A stretch of DNA of 64,000 nucleotides from JAGVPT01 sp963827085 (GCA_963827085.1 CAWGZY010000003.1:124001-188000); one strand, 5' to 3'; counted from the stretch's first letter, positions 34,836-44,614 are shown. Numbers and translations: made by a program. Notes: generated by a model not told the origin, from the letters alone.

Positions 34836-36848
34836 TTAGACGCTGCGCCGAATCGAGTTCACGACCGCTTTCACGATTATTTCAAAGTCCAGCATCAGCG
34901 ATTGGTTCTTTGCGTAATACAATTCGTACTGTTCCCGTTCTTCATCGGTTATCGCCCGGTCCGAATGGATCTGGACGATGCCCGTAATGCCGGGCTTCCC
35001 GAGATAAATTCCGTTATGCGTGAACGAAGCACGAGAAGCGGCGCTGCCTGTCGGACGGCCTATAAGAGACATCGAACCCCGCAGCACTTTCGGCATCGCC
35101 ATTACTGCTGAAGAAAAGACGGACGGCTGGGAGCGAAACAGTAGACGGCTAAAAGATACAAAAGGAGCGCATGAAATCAAAAGGAAAAGGGAGCCGAGGA
35201 TGTCAACGGCACGTTTCGTTATCCTGTGCATCGGCCTGTCGATATTGTATTGGATTTCAATGAACGGAATTTCGTCCAGCTGATCGATGCGTGATTTTCC
35301 GATAATCACCTCGAGAGAGTTCGGCACCAGTTTGAACTCCACCATCCGGTTTCTGCTCTTGCTGATCACGGAAAGAATCGTCGAGTACGGAATTGCGTCT
35401 GTTGAAAAAATGACGTCGTCAATTTTAAAATCGTTGATGACTTTCCCGATGGTATCAACGCTGCCGAGAATTTCGACGTCGAGTATTTTTTGATTCAGCC
35501 GCTGGCGGTTCACATCGATAAAGCCGACCACATCGTAGCCATCGCCCGGTTTGCTGCGAAGTTTTTTCAATACTTCCTGTCCGGTCTGGCCGGTACCGAC
35601 GATCAATGTTTTTCTGCCAAAAAGCGTTTTTCGGGATGGCGAATTCCCCGCACCCACCAAACGAATGATCAACCTCCATCCCGGAATCAGAAATACGCTC
35701 AACGCTCCGGAGATAATCATGATAACCCGGCTGAACGCAAAACTCTTGAGAAATGCCGTAAGCGCAGAAATGAACACAAACGCGAAAAACACCGCACTGA
35801 ACGAACGAGAGATTGAAAGTTTCCGGTTCGAGTATGACCCGGCAGCAAACAACGAAACAACGACGATACCCGATGGTACTATCAGCGCCCACGGGTATGC
35901 GTACGCCGGGAACGAGAAAAACCTCCCTGAACGTACGTATTCTGCAAAAAGGATTGTTGCAAGGACGATGCAAAAATCAAAAATAGATACAATGAACGGT
36001 TTGCCGTACCTCACCACCGCAGCAAGAATTCTCCGCGCATCGATTGCCATCTCAATAATCGATTCAAACAGGAGCGACCCCTGGTGATGCTTGCGAACAA
36101 AGAGCCTCATTGCTTTATAGAAAATGCTCAATTCGTCAATGTCGCTCCTGCGCGTGCTCTCCCCTTTGTAGTGAATAATTTTCGTGTCCGCGACGTAAAA
36201 CACCTTCCATCCCCCCTTTTGAATACGGTAGCACCAGTCGAGGTCCTCGCCGTACATAAAAAAGCTCTCGTCCAAACCGCCGACCGTTTCGAATACTTCC
36301 CGGCGAATCATCATGCACGAACCGCTGATGGCATCGACTTCGTAGCTCTCGTCGGGATTGAGGTACGTCAGATTATATTTTCCGAAAAGCTTTGTCGAAC
36401 CAAAGATCGAACTTAACCCCGAGACTTTTGTGAACGCTACCCACGGAGTGGGGAAACTTCGCCGGCAGGCGAGCTGCAGCGTTCCGTCCGGATTCAAGAT
36501 CTTGCATCCGGCCATCCCCACATCTCCGTTTGCTTCAAAAAAATTAATGAGGGTGCGAATAGTGTCTTCCTGGACAATCGTATCGGGGTTCAACAGCATC
36601 AAGTACTTTCCCGATGAGTGCGCAAGAGCCTGATTGTTCGCCTTTGCAAATCCGACGTTAGCTTTATTTGCGATCAGACGGACATTTGGGAAAGACTGGC
36701 GGACCAAATCGCTGCTGCCGTCGTCTGAAGCGTTATCCACAACAAAGACTTCACCCTCCATTCCTTCCAACGCTCTGAACACGGAAACGAGCGCGTTGTT
36801 CAGGAAGTCGCGGACATTGTAGTTGACAATAATGATTGATACATCCAT
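34836..36848 (-). CDS. GT2 glycosyltransferase fused to a degenerate polyprenyl phosphoglycosyltransferase
   Basis: 670 residues. Residues about 1-245 are a complete GT2 domain (IIIVNYN, VVDNASDDGS, LLNPDT, MYGEDLDWCYR). Four hydrophobic segments follow (about 280-400), then a nucleotide-binding-like domain (TLIVGTGQTGQEVL, about 420-540), as in WbaP/WcaJ proteins. The last 115 residues align to the sugar-transferase domain (KRAVDILGSLFLL to KPGITGIVQIHSDR), but the KFRSM loop is missing and the stretch that should read DELPQ..NVLKGDMSLVG reads SAVMAMPKVLRGSMSLIG, so the catalytic Asp-Glu pair is lost. I infer a regulatory or scaffolding role for this half. An intact enzyme of the type is at 37591-38988. 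Confidence 0.85.
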   Translation of the reverse strand: MDVSIIIVNYNVRDFLNNALVSVFRALEGMEGEVFVVDNASDDGSSDLVRQSFPNVRLIANKANVGFAKANNQALAHSSGKYLMLLNPDTIVQEDTIRTLINFFEANGDVGMAGCKILNPDGTLQLACRRSFPTPWVAFTKVSGLSSIFGSTKLFGKYNLTYLNPDESYEVDAISGSCMMIRREVFETVGGLDESFFMYGEDLDWCYRIQKGGWKVFYVADTKIIHYKGESTRRSDIDELSIFYKAMRLFVRKHHQGSLLFESIIEMAIDARRILAAVVRYGKPFIVSIFDFCIVLATILFAEYVRSGRFFSFPAYAYPWALIVPSGIVVVSLFAAGSYSNRKLSISRSFSAVFFAFVFISALTAFLKSFAFSRVIMIISGALSVFLIPGWRLIIRLVGAGNSPSRKTLFGRKTLIVGTGQTGQEVLKKLRSKPGDGYDVVGFIDVNRQRLNQKILDVEILGSVDTIGKVINDFKIDDVIFSTDAIPYSTILSVISKSRNRMVEFKLVPNSLEVIIGKSRIDQLDEIPFIEIQYNIDRPMHRITKRAVDILGSLFLLISCAPFVSFSRLLFRSQPSVFSSAVMAMPKVLRGSMSLIGRPTGSAASRASFTHNGIYLGKPGITGIVQIHSDRAITDEEREQYELYYAKNQSLMLDFEIIVKAVVNSIRRSV

Positions 36849-36857
36849 GGCGAGAGG

Positions 36858-37574
36858 CTACAACAAATTGAAAAAACTGCGAAGCTTCAATTTCCACACC
36901 ATAAAAACAGCTTCGTACACGATATTCTTCGACATCTTGGAGACGCCTCGATCGCGGTCGACAAAAATTATAGGGATTTCACACAGGCGAAAGCCTTTTT
37001 TCCAGGCTTTATAGTTCATTTCAATTTGAAACGCATATCCGTTGGACCGGAGTTCATCGAGGTTGATGCTCTCCAGAACTGCACGCCGGTAGCACTTAAA
37101 TCCGGCGGTTGCATCTTTCACGGGCAAACCCGTAATGACCCGCGTATATAAATTTGCAAAATAGCTCAAAAGAAGGCGGCGGAACGGCCAATAGACGACA
37201 CTCACCCCGCGGATGTACCGCGACCCGATGACCAAATCATATTCCTGAATCTTCAGAAGAAAGTTGAGGAGTTCTTTTGGGTTGTGCGAAAAATCCGCAT
37301 CCATCTCAAACACGTAATCGTACTTCCGTTCGATGGCAAATTTGAATCCTGCCACGTATGCAGTACCCAGTCCCATCTTTCGAGGACGTTCAATAAGATG
37401 AACACGCGGATTCTTCTGCTGAAAATCCTTTACGATTGCTGCCGTTCCATCAGTTGAATTGTCGTCGATGATAAGAATCTCGATATCCGTGGACTGATGG
37501 AGCACCTGAGGGATTAACGACGGCAGATTAACCGCTTCGTTATACGTAGGCGTTATGACGAGTGCTTTGGGCAT
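36858..37574 (-). CDS. polyprenyl-phosphate mannosyltransferase (DPM1-like GT2)
   Basis: GT2 enzyme of the dolichol-phosphate mannose synthase type: VITPTYNEAVNLP, IIDDNSTDGT, the metal motif MDADFSHNP, and GSRYIRG. 238 residues without C-terminal membrane helices, the short DPM1 form. Would transfer mannose or another sugar from a nucleotide to polyprenyl phosphate for later glycosylation outside the membrane. 9 bp from the fused GT2. Confidence 0.9.
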   Translation of the reverse strand: MPKALVITPTYNEAVNLPSLIPQVLHQSTDIEILIIDDNSTDGTAAIVKDFQQKNPRVHLIERPRKMGLGTAYVAGFKFAIERKYDYVFEMDADFSHNPKELLNFLLKIQEYDLVIGSRYIRGVSVVYWPFRRLLLSYFANLYTRVITGLPVKDATAGFKCYRRAVLESINLDELRSNGYAFQIEMNYKAWKKGFRLCEIPIIFVDRDRGVSKMSKNIVYEAVFMVWKLKLRSFFNLL

Positions 37575-37590
37575 ATTCGATGAATACGGA

Positions 37591-38988
37591 TCAATGGCCT
37601 TTCCCCATCAACATGACATAGAATGTATATAAAATTATCTTAATGTCCATTCGAAAAGACATGTTCTCGATGTAAAACAAATCGTATCGCACCTTCGATC
37701 TCACATCGTCTATCGTCCGGTCGTATCCCTGTTTGATCTGCGCCCAACCGGTGATCCCGGGACGAACTTTGAGTCTTCTGTGATAAAGCGGTATCTCCCT
37801 TGAAAGTTTTTCAACAAAAAAAGGGCGTTCGGGGCGCGGCCCGACCAGGCTCATATCGCCGTCCAAGACATTAATGAACTGAGGAATTTCGTCAAGACGC
37901 GCATTTCGCAAAAACCTTCCTACTTTTGTAACGCGGTTGTCGTGTTGCGGCGCCCATACGGGTCCGGATTCTTTTTCAGCGTCGGACCGCATCGAGCGGA
38001 ACTTGTGCATCTTAAATATTTTCCCGTCCTTCCCAACCCGTTCCTGGCTATAGACGACGGGGCCGGGAGTATCCATTTTGATGGCAATCGAAATCAGCAC
38101 CCATAGCGGCGAAGAGAAGAAAAGAATAAAGAGCGAAGCAAAAATATCCGTCAGCCGTTTCATACTTTGTTCCCACGGCTGCATAATCTCCGGCATGATT
38201 TCGATAAGCGGGAATCCGTAAAGCTGGTTTGTGCGTGCTTGTCCGCTGATGATGTCGTACATATCCGGCAAAATTTTCATGCTGACATTGTGGCCGTTGC
38301 AGTGAGAAATGACATCCAGTAACTTATCATGATCAGCGGATTCAAGGGCGATGAGAATATCTTTCACGGAACGTCGCTCGATTAGTGATGGCAGATCATC
38401 GATGCTCCCGAGTAAGCGGCTTCCCTTATATTCGACGCCGCTTTTGCGTCTATCAAGTTTGACAAAGCCAATCACGCGATACCCCAATGCCGGGTGGAGC
38501 AAGACAAGGTCGTAAAGATTTTTTGCTTTCTCATTCCATCCGACAATAAGAGCATTACGCAAACCGACGCCGGCGTCTAACAATCGCCGACGGGCAGTAC
38601 GGTATAGCACTCTCCCCGTACTGGTCGTCGTCACCATGATTCCCCAATAGACAAGAACCAGCATGCGAGAACTGATTTTTGTTCTGACAACACCCGCATC
38701 ATCAACAAAGATGGCAAAGAACAGGATGACACATCCAAAACCAATGGCCTTCATTAACGTGGTCACCTCATCGGTGCGCGATGCAGCGTGCCAAGGGCGG
38801 TACAGTCCAAAGAATAAAAAAATGACGGACCAATAGATCCAGATAAGAATCATCGGCATCCAAAAATCCGGCTCGAGGCCAAGGACCACTACGCCGCTGC
38901 GCACTCTGAAGAAATAATAGAGGACCCATGAAACATTGATCGTGAAAAAGTCCAACAAAAACGCTTTTATGTCGACTTGATGTCTCAT
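37591..38988 (-). CDS. undecaprenyl-phosphate sugar phosphotransferase (WbaP/WcaJ type)
   Basis: Starts glycan assembly by moving a sugar-phosphate onto undecaprenyl phosphate. Four hydrophobic segments (about 10-120), a nucleotide-binding-like domain, then the catalytic domain with MHKFRSMRSDAE, the Asp-Glu dyad in LDEIPQFINVLDGDMSLVG, PRPERP and VRPGITGWAQI. 465 residues, typical of the long polytopic group. All motifs intact, in contrast to the fused homologue two genes upstream. Confidence 0.93.
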   Translation of the reverse strand: MRHQVDIKAFLLDFFTINVSWVLYYFFRVRSGVVVLGLEPDFWMPMILIWIYWSVIFLFFGLYRPWHAASRTDEVTTLMKAIGFGCVILFFAIFVDDAGVVRTKISSRMLVLVYWGIMVTTTSTGRVLYRTARRRLLDAGVGLRNALIVGWNEKAKNLYDLVLLHPALGYRVIGFVKLDRRKSGVEYKGSRLLGSIDDLPSLIERRSVKDILIALESADHDKLLDVISHCNGHNVSMKILPDMYDIISGQARTNQLYGFPLIEIMPEIMQPWEQSMKRLTDIFASLFILFFSSPLWVLISIAIKMDTPGPVVYSQERVGKDGKIFKMHKFRSMRSDAEKESGPVWAPQHDNRVTKVGRFLRNARLDEIPQFINVLDGDMSLVGPRPERPFFVEKLSREIPLYHRRLKVRPGITGWAQIKQGYDRTIDDVRSKVRYDLFYIENMSFRMDIKIILYTFYVMLMGKGH

Positions 38989-39003
38989 AGCTTTCTTAAT
39001 CCA

Positions 39004-40173
39004 TCATGTCCGTGTCGGGCTCCATGCAGGTTTTTGCGAACCCTTAACAAAACGGAAAAAACCTAAAAGAAGCCCAAGGTTGGCAACAATAAAGTAATAC
39101 GGCAAAGTAAATAGCATTACAGGCCTTGATATCTTATCCAGAATATAACCAACGCTAGCTACACACACAAAAATGAATTGGGCTGCGAAAATCCACTGAT
39201 ATACCCCCCCCTGTTGATTTAAAATAATAGTAGTTACAAAGATCGTTATAAGCAAAAAAGGGATTGTCCAACGAATCAGCTTATGGGAAAAAAGCCCGAA
39301 GGCTATAAATCCATACTTCGGGTGGAGGAGTGGCAGAACTTCTGCCAGACTATTAAAATTAGCGGCACCAATCCTGATCTTTCTCTCGAACTCTTTTAGA
39401 GTCGACGACGTCGTGTCTTCCCATCCTTCAGCAAGCACATCATAAACAACCCGAAACCCCTGCTGGACGGCAAAAAGAGGAAGCAAAAGATCGTCCGTAA
39501 CAGCTTTGTCGATCGGTAATTGTCGATATAAATTTCGCCGGAGGGCATAAATTCCCCCGGTTGCGCCAAAGGTCGTTTTTATTTTCCCTTCAGATTCCTT
39601 AATAGAATTTTCATACCGCCAATATGCTACCTCGCCTTTGCCACCGGAATTCCTTGTAGTCGTGCTTAAGTGCAAATTGCCACAAACGCCTCCAATTTCA
39701 GGAACGGCAAAATGGCGCGCCATTTTTTTTAACGCATCGGGGGCATAGAATGTATTCGCATCCGAAAAAATAAGAATTTCGTTCTTTGCCATCAACGCCA
39801 AATCATTTAGCACTGCAGCCTTCCCCCGCCGTTGGTCGAAATGAAATGATCGGATATGCATTGAATCAACCGACTCTATCAATGGTATTGTGTTATCGGA
39901 TGAACAATCAGAGCCGATCAGAATTTCAACCCTGTCTCCGGGGTAATCCAATTTGCTGAAATTATCAAGTTTTGCAATGATGATCGATTCCTCATTGTAT
40001 ACCGACATTAGAAGCGAAATCGTCGGGACGTACGTCTGATCGCCGAAATCGGGCTTCCTTTTGAAAGACGACCATACCTTTACAAAGAGAGGATAAATGA
40101 CGTACGAATGAATGACCAAGAAGAACGCAACCCAAAAAAATACAGACGCTATAATCATCGGATTAATATCCAC
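39004..40173 (-). CDS. membrane GT2 glycosyltransferase (cellulose synthase-like)
   Basis: 389 residues. One N-terminal membrane helix, GT2 domain with SLLMSVYNEE, GSDCSSDNT, FSDANTFYAPDAL and GATGGIYALRR, QQGFRV for the acceptor site, then three to four C-terminal helices. This is the layout of processive or lipid-linked GT2 enzymes. The start at 40173 is GTG without a clear ribosome binding site; ATG 40158 is possible. Part of the polysaccharide locus. Confidence 0.85.
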   Translation of the reverse strand: MDINPMIIASVFFWVAFFLVIHSYVIYPLFVKVWSSFKRKPDFGDQTYVPTISLLMSVYNEESIIIAKLDNFSKLDYPGDRVEILIGSDCSSDNTIPLIESVDSMHIRSFHFDQRRGKAAVLNDLALMAKNEILIFSDANTFYAPDALKKMARHFAVPEIGGVCGNLHLSTTTRNSGGKGEVAYWRYENSIKESEGKIKTTFGATGGIYALRRNLYRQLPIDKAVTDDLLLPLFAVQQGFRVVYDVLAEGWEDTTSSTLKEFERKIRIGAANFNSLAEVLPLLHPKYGFIAFGLFSHKLIRWTIPFLLITIFVTTIILNQQGGVYQWIFAAQFIFVCVASVGYILDKISRPVMLFTLPYYFIVANLGLLLGFFRFVKGSQKPAWSPTRT

Positions 40174-40260
40174 AAGTTACTTTGTAATTGCGTATCGAAC
40201 AACTATCGAGACAGCGGCATGGCTCAAATTCGTTCATCACCGAGTCCTCTGAAATAAAAT

Positions 40261-41187
40261 CTATTGCGACACCCTGCGATCGATGTTTGGTTTTCGTTTG
40301 CCGAAAGCCCCTGTAAAAAAACCCTTCCACAGCACAAACAATTTCCGTCCCTTTTGATCGGAATTTCCTCCAAGAACTATCAGAGACTTCTGCATGCAAT
40401 TTAAAAAGGAGAAAATCAAAACATAGAATGCGTTTCCAAAAAACATATCACGAAAGAACCAAAATCGGTTTCGAGTGTAAAAGTAGAGATATGTTTCAGT
40501 ATACATTTTGCCCTTGATCCCGCCACCGCTTTTATGGTAAACCATGCTCGCGGAGGTATATATCATTTTATAGAACTTCTTTATCCTTAAAGAATAATCT
40601 AAATCTTCAAAATAAAGAAAATAATCTTCATCCAACAAACCGACCCGTTCTACGACCTCTCGCTTCAGAAGAATTAACATGCCGGGAATAAAATCGATTT
40701 CTTTTTTTTCTTCACGATGGTCGTCATACTCGCCAATTCGCAAGTTTATTCCCGTGCACAGCACTTTGCTGAATTTTCCCCCTGCGGCATTAATAATATG
40801 AGGCGAATTTTTGTACAGTACTTTCCCTGTCGCCGCCCCCACATCTGCATGGTTTCTCAATTCCCCGATGAGTGGCTGAAGGAAGCCAGGGTCAACGACC
40901 ACATCGTTATTAATAATTAAGATAAATGGGAACCCGTCAAAGACTGCTTTTCGTATTCCGTAATTATTACCAGCCCCGTACCCCGAATTATACCCCACCT
41001 GGTCGTAATGTACCTCCGGAAATACTTGTTTCAACTTTTCGCCGCTTCGGTCGGACGAGCAATTATCGACAAGGTAAATGGAGGTCGAAGAAAAGCCGGC
41101 GGCCAAGAGCGACTCAATACATTCCTTCGTTTCATCAAAACCGTTATAGTTCAGAACAATTGCCGCAACAGTATCATTCATACGCAT
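40261..41187 (-). CDS. GT2 glycosyltransferase (rhamnosyltransferase-like)
   Basis: 308 residues with AIVLNYNGFDET, LVDNCSSDRSG, IINNDVVVDPGF and YFLYFEDLDYSLRIKK, the motif set of WbbL/RfbN-type rhamnosyl- and related transferases. One hydrophobic segment near the C-terminus (VLIFSFLNCMQKSLIVL) suggests membrane association. Close relative of the next gene; the pair may derive from duplication. Confidence 0.88.
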   Translation of the reverse strand: MRMNDTVAAIVLNYNGFDETKECIESLLAAGFSSTSIYLVDNCSSDRSGEKLKQVFPEVHYDQVGYNSGYGAGNNYGIRKAVFDGFPFILIINNDVVVDPGFLQPLIGELRNHADVGAATGKVLYKNSPHIINAAGGKFSKVLCTGINLRIGEYDDHREEKKEIDFIPGMLILLKREVVERVGLLDEDYFLYFEDLDYSLRIKKFYKMIYTSASMVYHKSGGGIKGKMYTETYLYFYTRNRFWFFRDMFFGNAFYVLIFSFLNCMQKSLIVLGGNSDQKGRKLFVLWKGFFTGAFGKRKPNIDRRVSQ

Positions 41188-41199
41188 TGCAGGATTGAC

Positions 41200-42117
41200 T
41201 CAATCCAAAAATTTCGCAATTCCGCGTCCCATATAAAGGTTGTTTGAGAAATAATCATGAAGCCCATCAAACGCAGCGTGGAAAAATTTTTCGTTGAAGA
41301 AAAACCAAAAGAAAAGCTTCGTGCTAATGACCATCAGAAAATATAGGTACGCGACAATCTTCGTATACCCGGTAACAGAAGTTTTGATGAGCATTAACCT
41401 ATTTCTCACGGAATAATAAAGTTTGAAAGCGCTCTCTTTTTCACCTTCAACTTTGTGGAATATAATCGCTTTGGGAACGTACAAGAGATCGTAACCCCTC
41501 GACCGAATTCGCGCAGATAATTCAATATCATCCAGATACATGAAGAAACGCTCGTCTTCCCCCCCGATGTCCTTTAAATATGAGACGCGGAGTAGCATAA
41601 GACAGCCCGTGATGAACGAAACGTGTCTGATGCCATTTAATTTTTCCGGGGCGATGACAGCATTCCTTTCATCATGCACCGCCAGCCCGCGCCAGGGGAT
41701 GAATCGTCCGCCGGCATACCATACTCTCGTCTTATCATGATGACAATAAATCGTTCCGCATGCCGCGGCCGCTTTTTTTTCCTCTTCCATGGCAGCAACA
41801 AGGATGTCCAAAAAATCAGGTTCTACCACAGCGTCGTTGTTCAGCAACAAAACATACTCCGGACCGTCGTCCAATACATGTTTGATCCCAAAATTGATAC
41901 CACCGGTATACCCGAGATTTGCTCTTGTCCTAACGAGCTCTACATTCGAGAGCAACTTCTGGAGGAGATCAAAAGAATCATCTGTCGAATAATTATCAAC
42001 CACCAAGATGCGATAAGTTCTATACAGCATCTTCTGTAATGATTCCACACACTCAACAGTATCACGGGCTCGATTAAAATTCAGCACGACGATGCTGACA
42101 AATCCTCGGGAGGCCAT
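41200..42117 (-). CDS. GT2 glycosyltransferase (rhamnosyltransferase-like)
   Basis: 305 residues. FVSIVVLNFNRARDT, VVDNYSTDDS, LLNNDAVVEPDF and FFMYLDDIELSARIRSRG match the same group as its neighbour. C-terminal hydrophobic stretch (IVAYLYFLMVISTKLFFWFFF). Acceptor and donor cannot be read from sequence; RfbB-derived deoxysugars are candidates. Confidence 0.88.
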   Translation of the reverse strand: MASRGFVSIVVLNFNRARDTVECVESLQKMLYRTYRILVVDNYSTDDSFDLLQKLLSNVELVRTRANLGYTGGINFGIKHVLDDGPEYVLLLNNDAVVEPDFLDILVAAMEEEKKAAAACGTIYCHHDKTRVWYAGGRFIPWRGLAVHDERNAVIAPEKLNGIRHVSFITGCLMLLRVSYLKDIGGEDERFFMYLDDIELSARIRSRGYDLLYVPKAIIFHKVEGEKESAFKLYYSVRNRLMLIKTSVTGYTKIVAYLYFLMVISTKLFFWFFFNEKFFHAAFDGLHDYFSNNLYMGRGIAKFLD

Positions 42118-42123
42118 TTCTTG

Positions 42124-42924
42124 TTATCGTCCTCCATAGGTTTGTCGAAGTTTTTCTAATGCCAGCATTAACTCTTCCTCAGTGGCAATGGGCACCTTCT
42201 CAACAATGAGACCATGTTTTGCCAGAAAATATGCAGCGTAACCCCAGTAGCGCAACCGAAATAAAAGCTGGTTCTTTCTAATGATACTCTGTGTTAAATC
42301 GGCATCGAGGTCCTTTATATACCTATAGCTATCAGCAATGTCCGCAAACCAGCCGAAGGGGGGATGATACCCAGCCTTTATGATTTGAAACGTATGATCC
42401 AGATGATCGTAGGCATTCTTGAATCGTTCATCAATCAATCCTATCTCTTTCAAAAGATGAGCATTGTAGTACGAGAAGGCGCCAGCCAGATGGCCGTGGA
42501 GGGCGATGCGTACTCCCTTCGGATATTCCACTATCTTTTTGGGATTCGGACTTCCGGCTGCAGTTTTATTCGACGGGCCATGATAAGCAAAATTAAGATG
42601 ACCAATTCCTGTAACTTGAGCAGATCGGATATATTCATCAATCACAGACCCATCAAGAATCTGGACATCATCTTCACTAATAAAAATATGCTCACAGCCC
42701 TTTTTAAGAAGAAAACGGAATGCATCGTTTTTTGAAATTCCTACTCCCCGATTATGTTTGTGTTGGATGACTTCTGCTTGTTTTGTTCCATAGGCGTTTT
42801 CCGAATAAGGCATGCCGTCATTCACGACAACGATTTCATCGACGCCGGGAACGCCGGAAAATGATTTGTAAAATAAATTCTCTCTGTTACATGTAATGAT
42901 ACCGATGCCAATTTTACGGCTCAT
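42124..42924 (-). CDS. glycosyltransferase, GT2-like with short N-terminus
   Basis: 266 residues: IGIGIITCNRENLFYKS, IVVVNDGMPYSEN, NRGVGISKNDAFR, and EHIFISEDDVQILDG, where EDD is the metal-binding position. FKNAYDHLDHTFQIIKAGY fits the acceptor region. No membrane helix. The ATG overlaps the stop of an upstream open segment in ATGA, which supports a functional gene having preceded it (see the broken gene). Confidence 0.8.
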   Translation of the reverse strand: MSRKIGIGIITCNRENLFYKSFSGVPGVDEIVVVNDGMPYSENAYGTKQAEVIQHKHNRGVGISKNDAFRFLLKKGCEHIFISEDDVQILDGSVIDEYIRSAQVTGIGHLNFAYHGPSNKTAAGSPNPKKIVEYPKGVRIALHGHLAGAFSYYNAHLLKEIGLIDERFKNAYDHLDHTFQIIKAGYHPPFGWFADIADSYRYIKDLDADLTQSIIRKNQLLFRLRYWGYAAYFLAKHGLIVEKVPIATEEELMLALEKLRQTYGGR

Positions 42925-43257
42925 AGGTTACTCTGTGTTGATAGATAGTCGCTGTACCAATACACTGACATCGGACAAAGTATTCTGATCCTGCCGCCAT
43001 GGTGCGAGGGCATTTTCTTGTCTTCAAAAGAATATCCGATCCTCTTCTGTGCGAAATATTTTTCCATAGGATTAAATCGCCCCCAAGAAGCGATATATAA
43101 TTTTCCTTCCTCTTGCATCCATATTTTCTATTCCCGGAATATTTAAATCTTGATCTGCGACGACATATTCCTCCATCATCAAAGAGAACACAAATCTTAA
43201 TCCCGCAACAAGCTTATTTGCGCCAACTTGCCTCATCGCCATTCGAGATCGAAGCAT
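42921..43257 (-). pseudogene. probable broken glycosyltransferase fragment, frameshifted
   Basis: Two overlapping open segments in different frames cover this stretch: 43072-43257 (61 residues, KLVAGLRFVFSLMMEEYVVA and on) and 42921-43118 (65 residues, with LYIASWGRFNPMEKYFA and RILCPMSVYWYSDYL). Joined near 43100 they read like the 'valid EDD region then acceptor region' part of a glycosyltransferase, but I cannot name the family. The second segment ends in an ATGA overlap with the next gene. The rest of the gap (43258-43347) shows nothing. Confidence 0.4.
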
Positions 43258-43347
43258 TCTAGCTTTTTACACAAGCGAGAGAGCTTGTGTTGGAAACATC
43301 ACGGAGAGTCTCTTTATCACTCTGACTGGAACTTCGCAGTTTATGGA

Positions 43348-44355
43348 TCATGCCGTAGAGATCGCCGCCAGACGAGCATACTGGCGCTGGACGAGGTTCT
43401 CGGAGCCTGTTCTATATACTGAAACGCAGCATTTTTTCGCCGATTCAATATCTCCCTCGCTTTCTTTTATTAATGAGGCGAGCCAACACCAAAACATTCT
43501 CGAGGAGATATGAACCGTCGGGAACAGTTTCGCCACGACTTCCCGCCCAATGAAGAAAAAAACACGCGGTATCCGCATCAACCACGAGCAGGCAACAAAG
43601 AGTGAATCACGTTCAGCCGCAGTCAAACTCGCTACGTAACAGCGACCATACTTTTCCTGTATCGTGAAAACCTCGGATACGGTTTGGAAAACGTTTGAAA
43701 ACTCTTTGTTGCTTAAATCCTTTGCTTTGTAATACACGCCAAGCACATCCTCGACCTTTAACAACGTGTATTTCTGAGCAACAGCGCAGGTGAATTCATA
43801 GTCTCCTGCGACTTCCAATTGCTCATTAAACCACAGTTTGTCGGCGGAGTGCAACGATGCTCTCCACATCGGCTGTGATCCGGCAAGAGAACCCTGCAAA
43901 AGGGCAATACGAGAAAAAGGGGGACGACACAAACGATGACGGTCATGAACATCGGCAAAAAGTTGATTCGGGATATGAGATATATACTGATCGGCATACA
44001 CCATTGCCACGGCGGGATTGGCATCGAGAGCCGACGCCAGAACTTCCAGTGCGTCGTTTCGAAGGACGTCGTCTGTATTTGCGTTCGTGATATATTTCCC
44101 CCTGGCAATGGCAATTCCTCTATTCCATGCGCGATATATTGTCTCACGTTGTATCGTTGAAGTATACAAAATGTTTGGATACGCCGCCACGTACTCATGC
44201 ACTATTCTCTCCTCATTCTCCCTGGAACCGCTATTGACGACTACAATTTCCGTTTTGTAAAAGATGGTCTGGCCGATAAGGTTCTCTAATCTTTGTCTAA
44301 TGAACCTCTCGGAGTTATAGGTTGATACGATCACGGAAACAATAGGTTCACTCAT
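43348..44355 (-). CDS. GT2 glycosyltransferase
   Basis: 335 residues from ATG 44355 (GGAAGAG upstream; GTG 44373 is in frame). VSVIVSTYNSERFIRQRLEN, VVNSGSRENEE, ITNANTDDVLRNDAL (the DD metal site) and GDYEFTCAVAQKY in the acceptor region define a GT2 fold. No membrane segment is obvious. Likely adds one sugar of the repeat unit. Confidence 0.85.
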   Translation of the reverse strand: MSEPIVSVIVSTYNSERFIRQRLENLIGQTIFYKTEIVVVNSGSRENEERIVHEYVAAYPNILYTSTIQRETIYRAWNRGIAIARGKYITNANTDDVLRNDALEVLASALDANPAVAMVYADQYISHIPNQLFADVHDRHRLCRPPFSRIALLQGSLAGSQPMWRASLHSADKLWFNEQLEVAGDYEFTCAVAQKYTLLKVEDVLGVYYKAKDLSNKEFSNVFQTVSEVFTIQEKYGRCYVASLTAAERDSLFVACSWLMRIPRVFFFIGREVVAKLFPTVHISSRMFWCWLASLIKESEGDIESAKKCCVSVYRTGSENLVQRQYARLAAISTA

Positions 44356-44450
44356 ATGAATGCACTCTTCCACTCGATGAAAATCGGGCCCGACGACAAT
44401 CTACTTTTTTCTTGTTCAATATTAAAAAAATTACGACAGTATTAAACATT

Positions 44451-44614
44451 GTAAACCACCACCATCAACGATGGTGGCTTTTGAAAAGAACAAGCAAGTC
44501 ATTCCGCGCTTGACGCGGAATTCAGAGTCATTCAACGGAACTGGATTCCGGTTCTTCGTCTCGCCTAGGCGGGCATAGCCAACCGAACATAACCACCGCC
44601 ACAGACGGTGGGTT
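44451..44614. mobile_element. two-hairpin remnant resembling an IS200/IS605-type end pair
   Basis: The gene-free stretch 44356-44683 carries a hairpin ACCACCATC..GATGGTGG (44459-44477) near its left and ACCACCG..CGGTGGGTT (44591-44614) near its right, both starting AACCACC. Between them lies a GTCAT-type repeat (ATTCCGCGCTTGACGCGGAAT). Paired subterminal hairpins with no transposase look like a non-autonomous element of the IS200/IS605 kind; this is inference. Confidence 0.45.
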
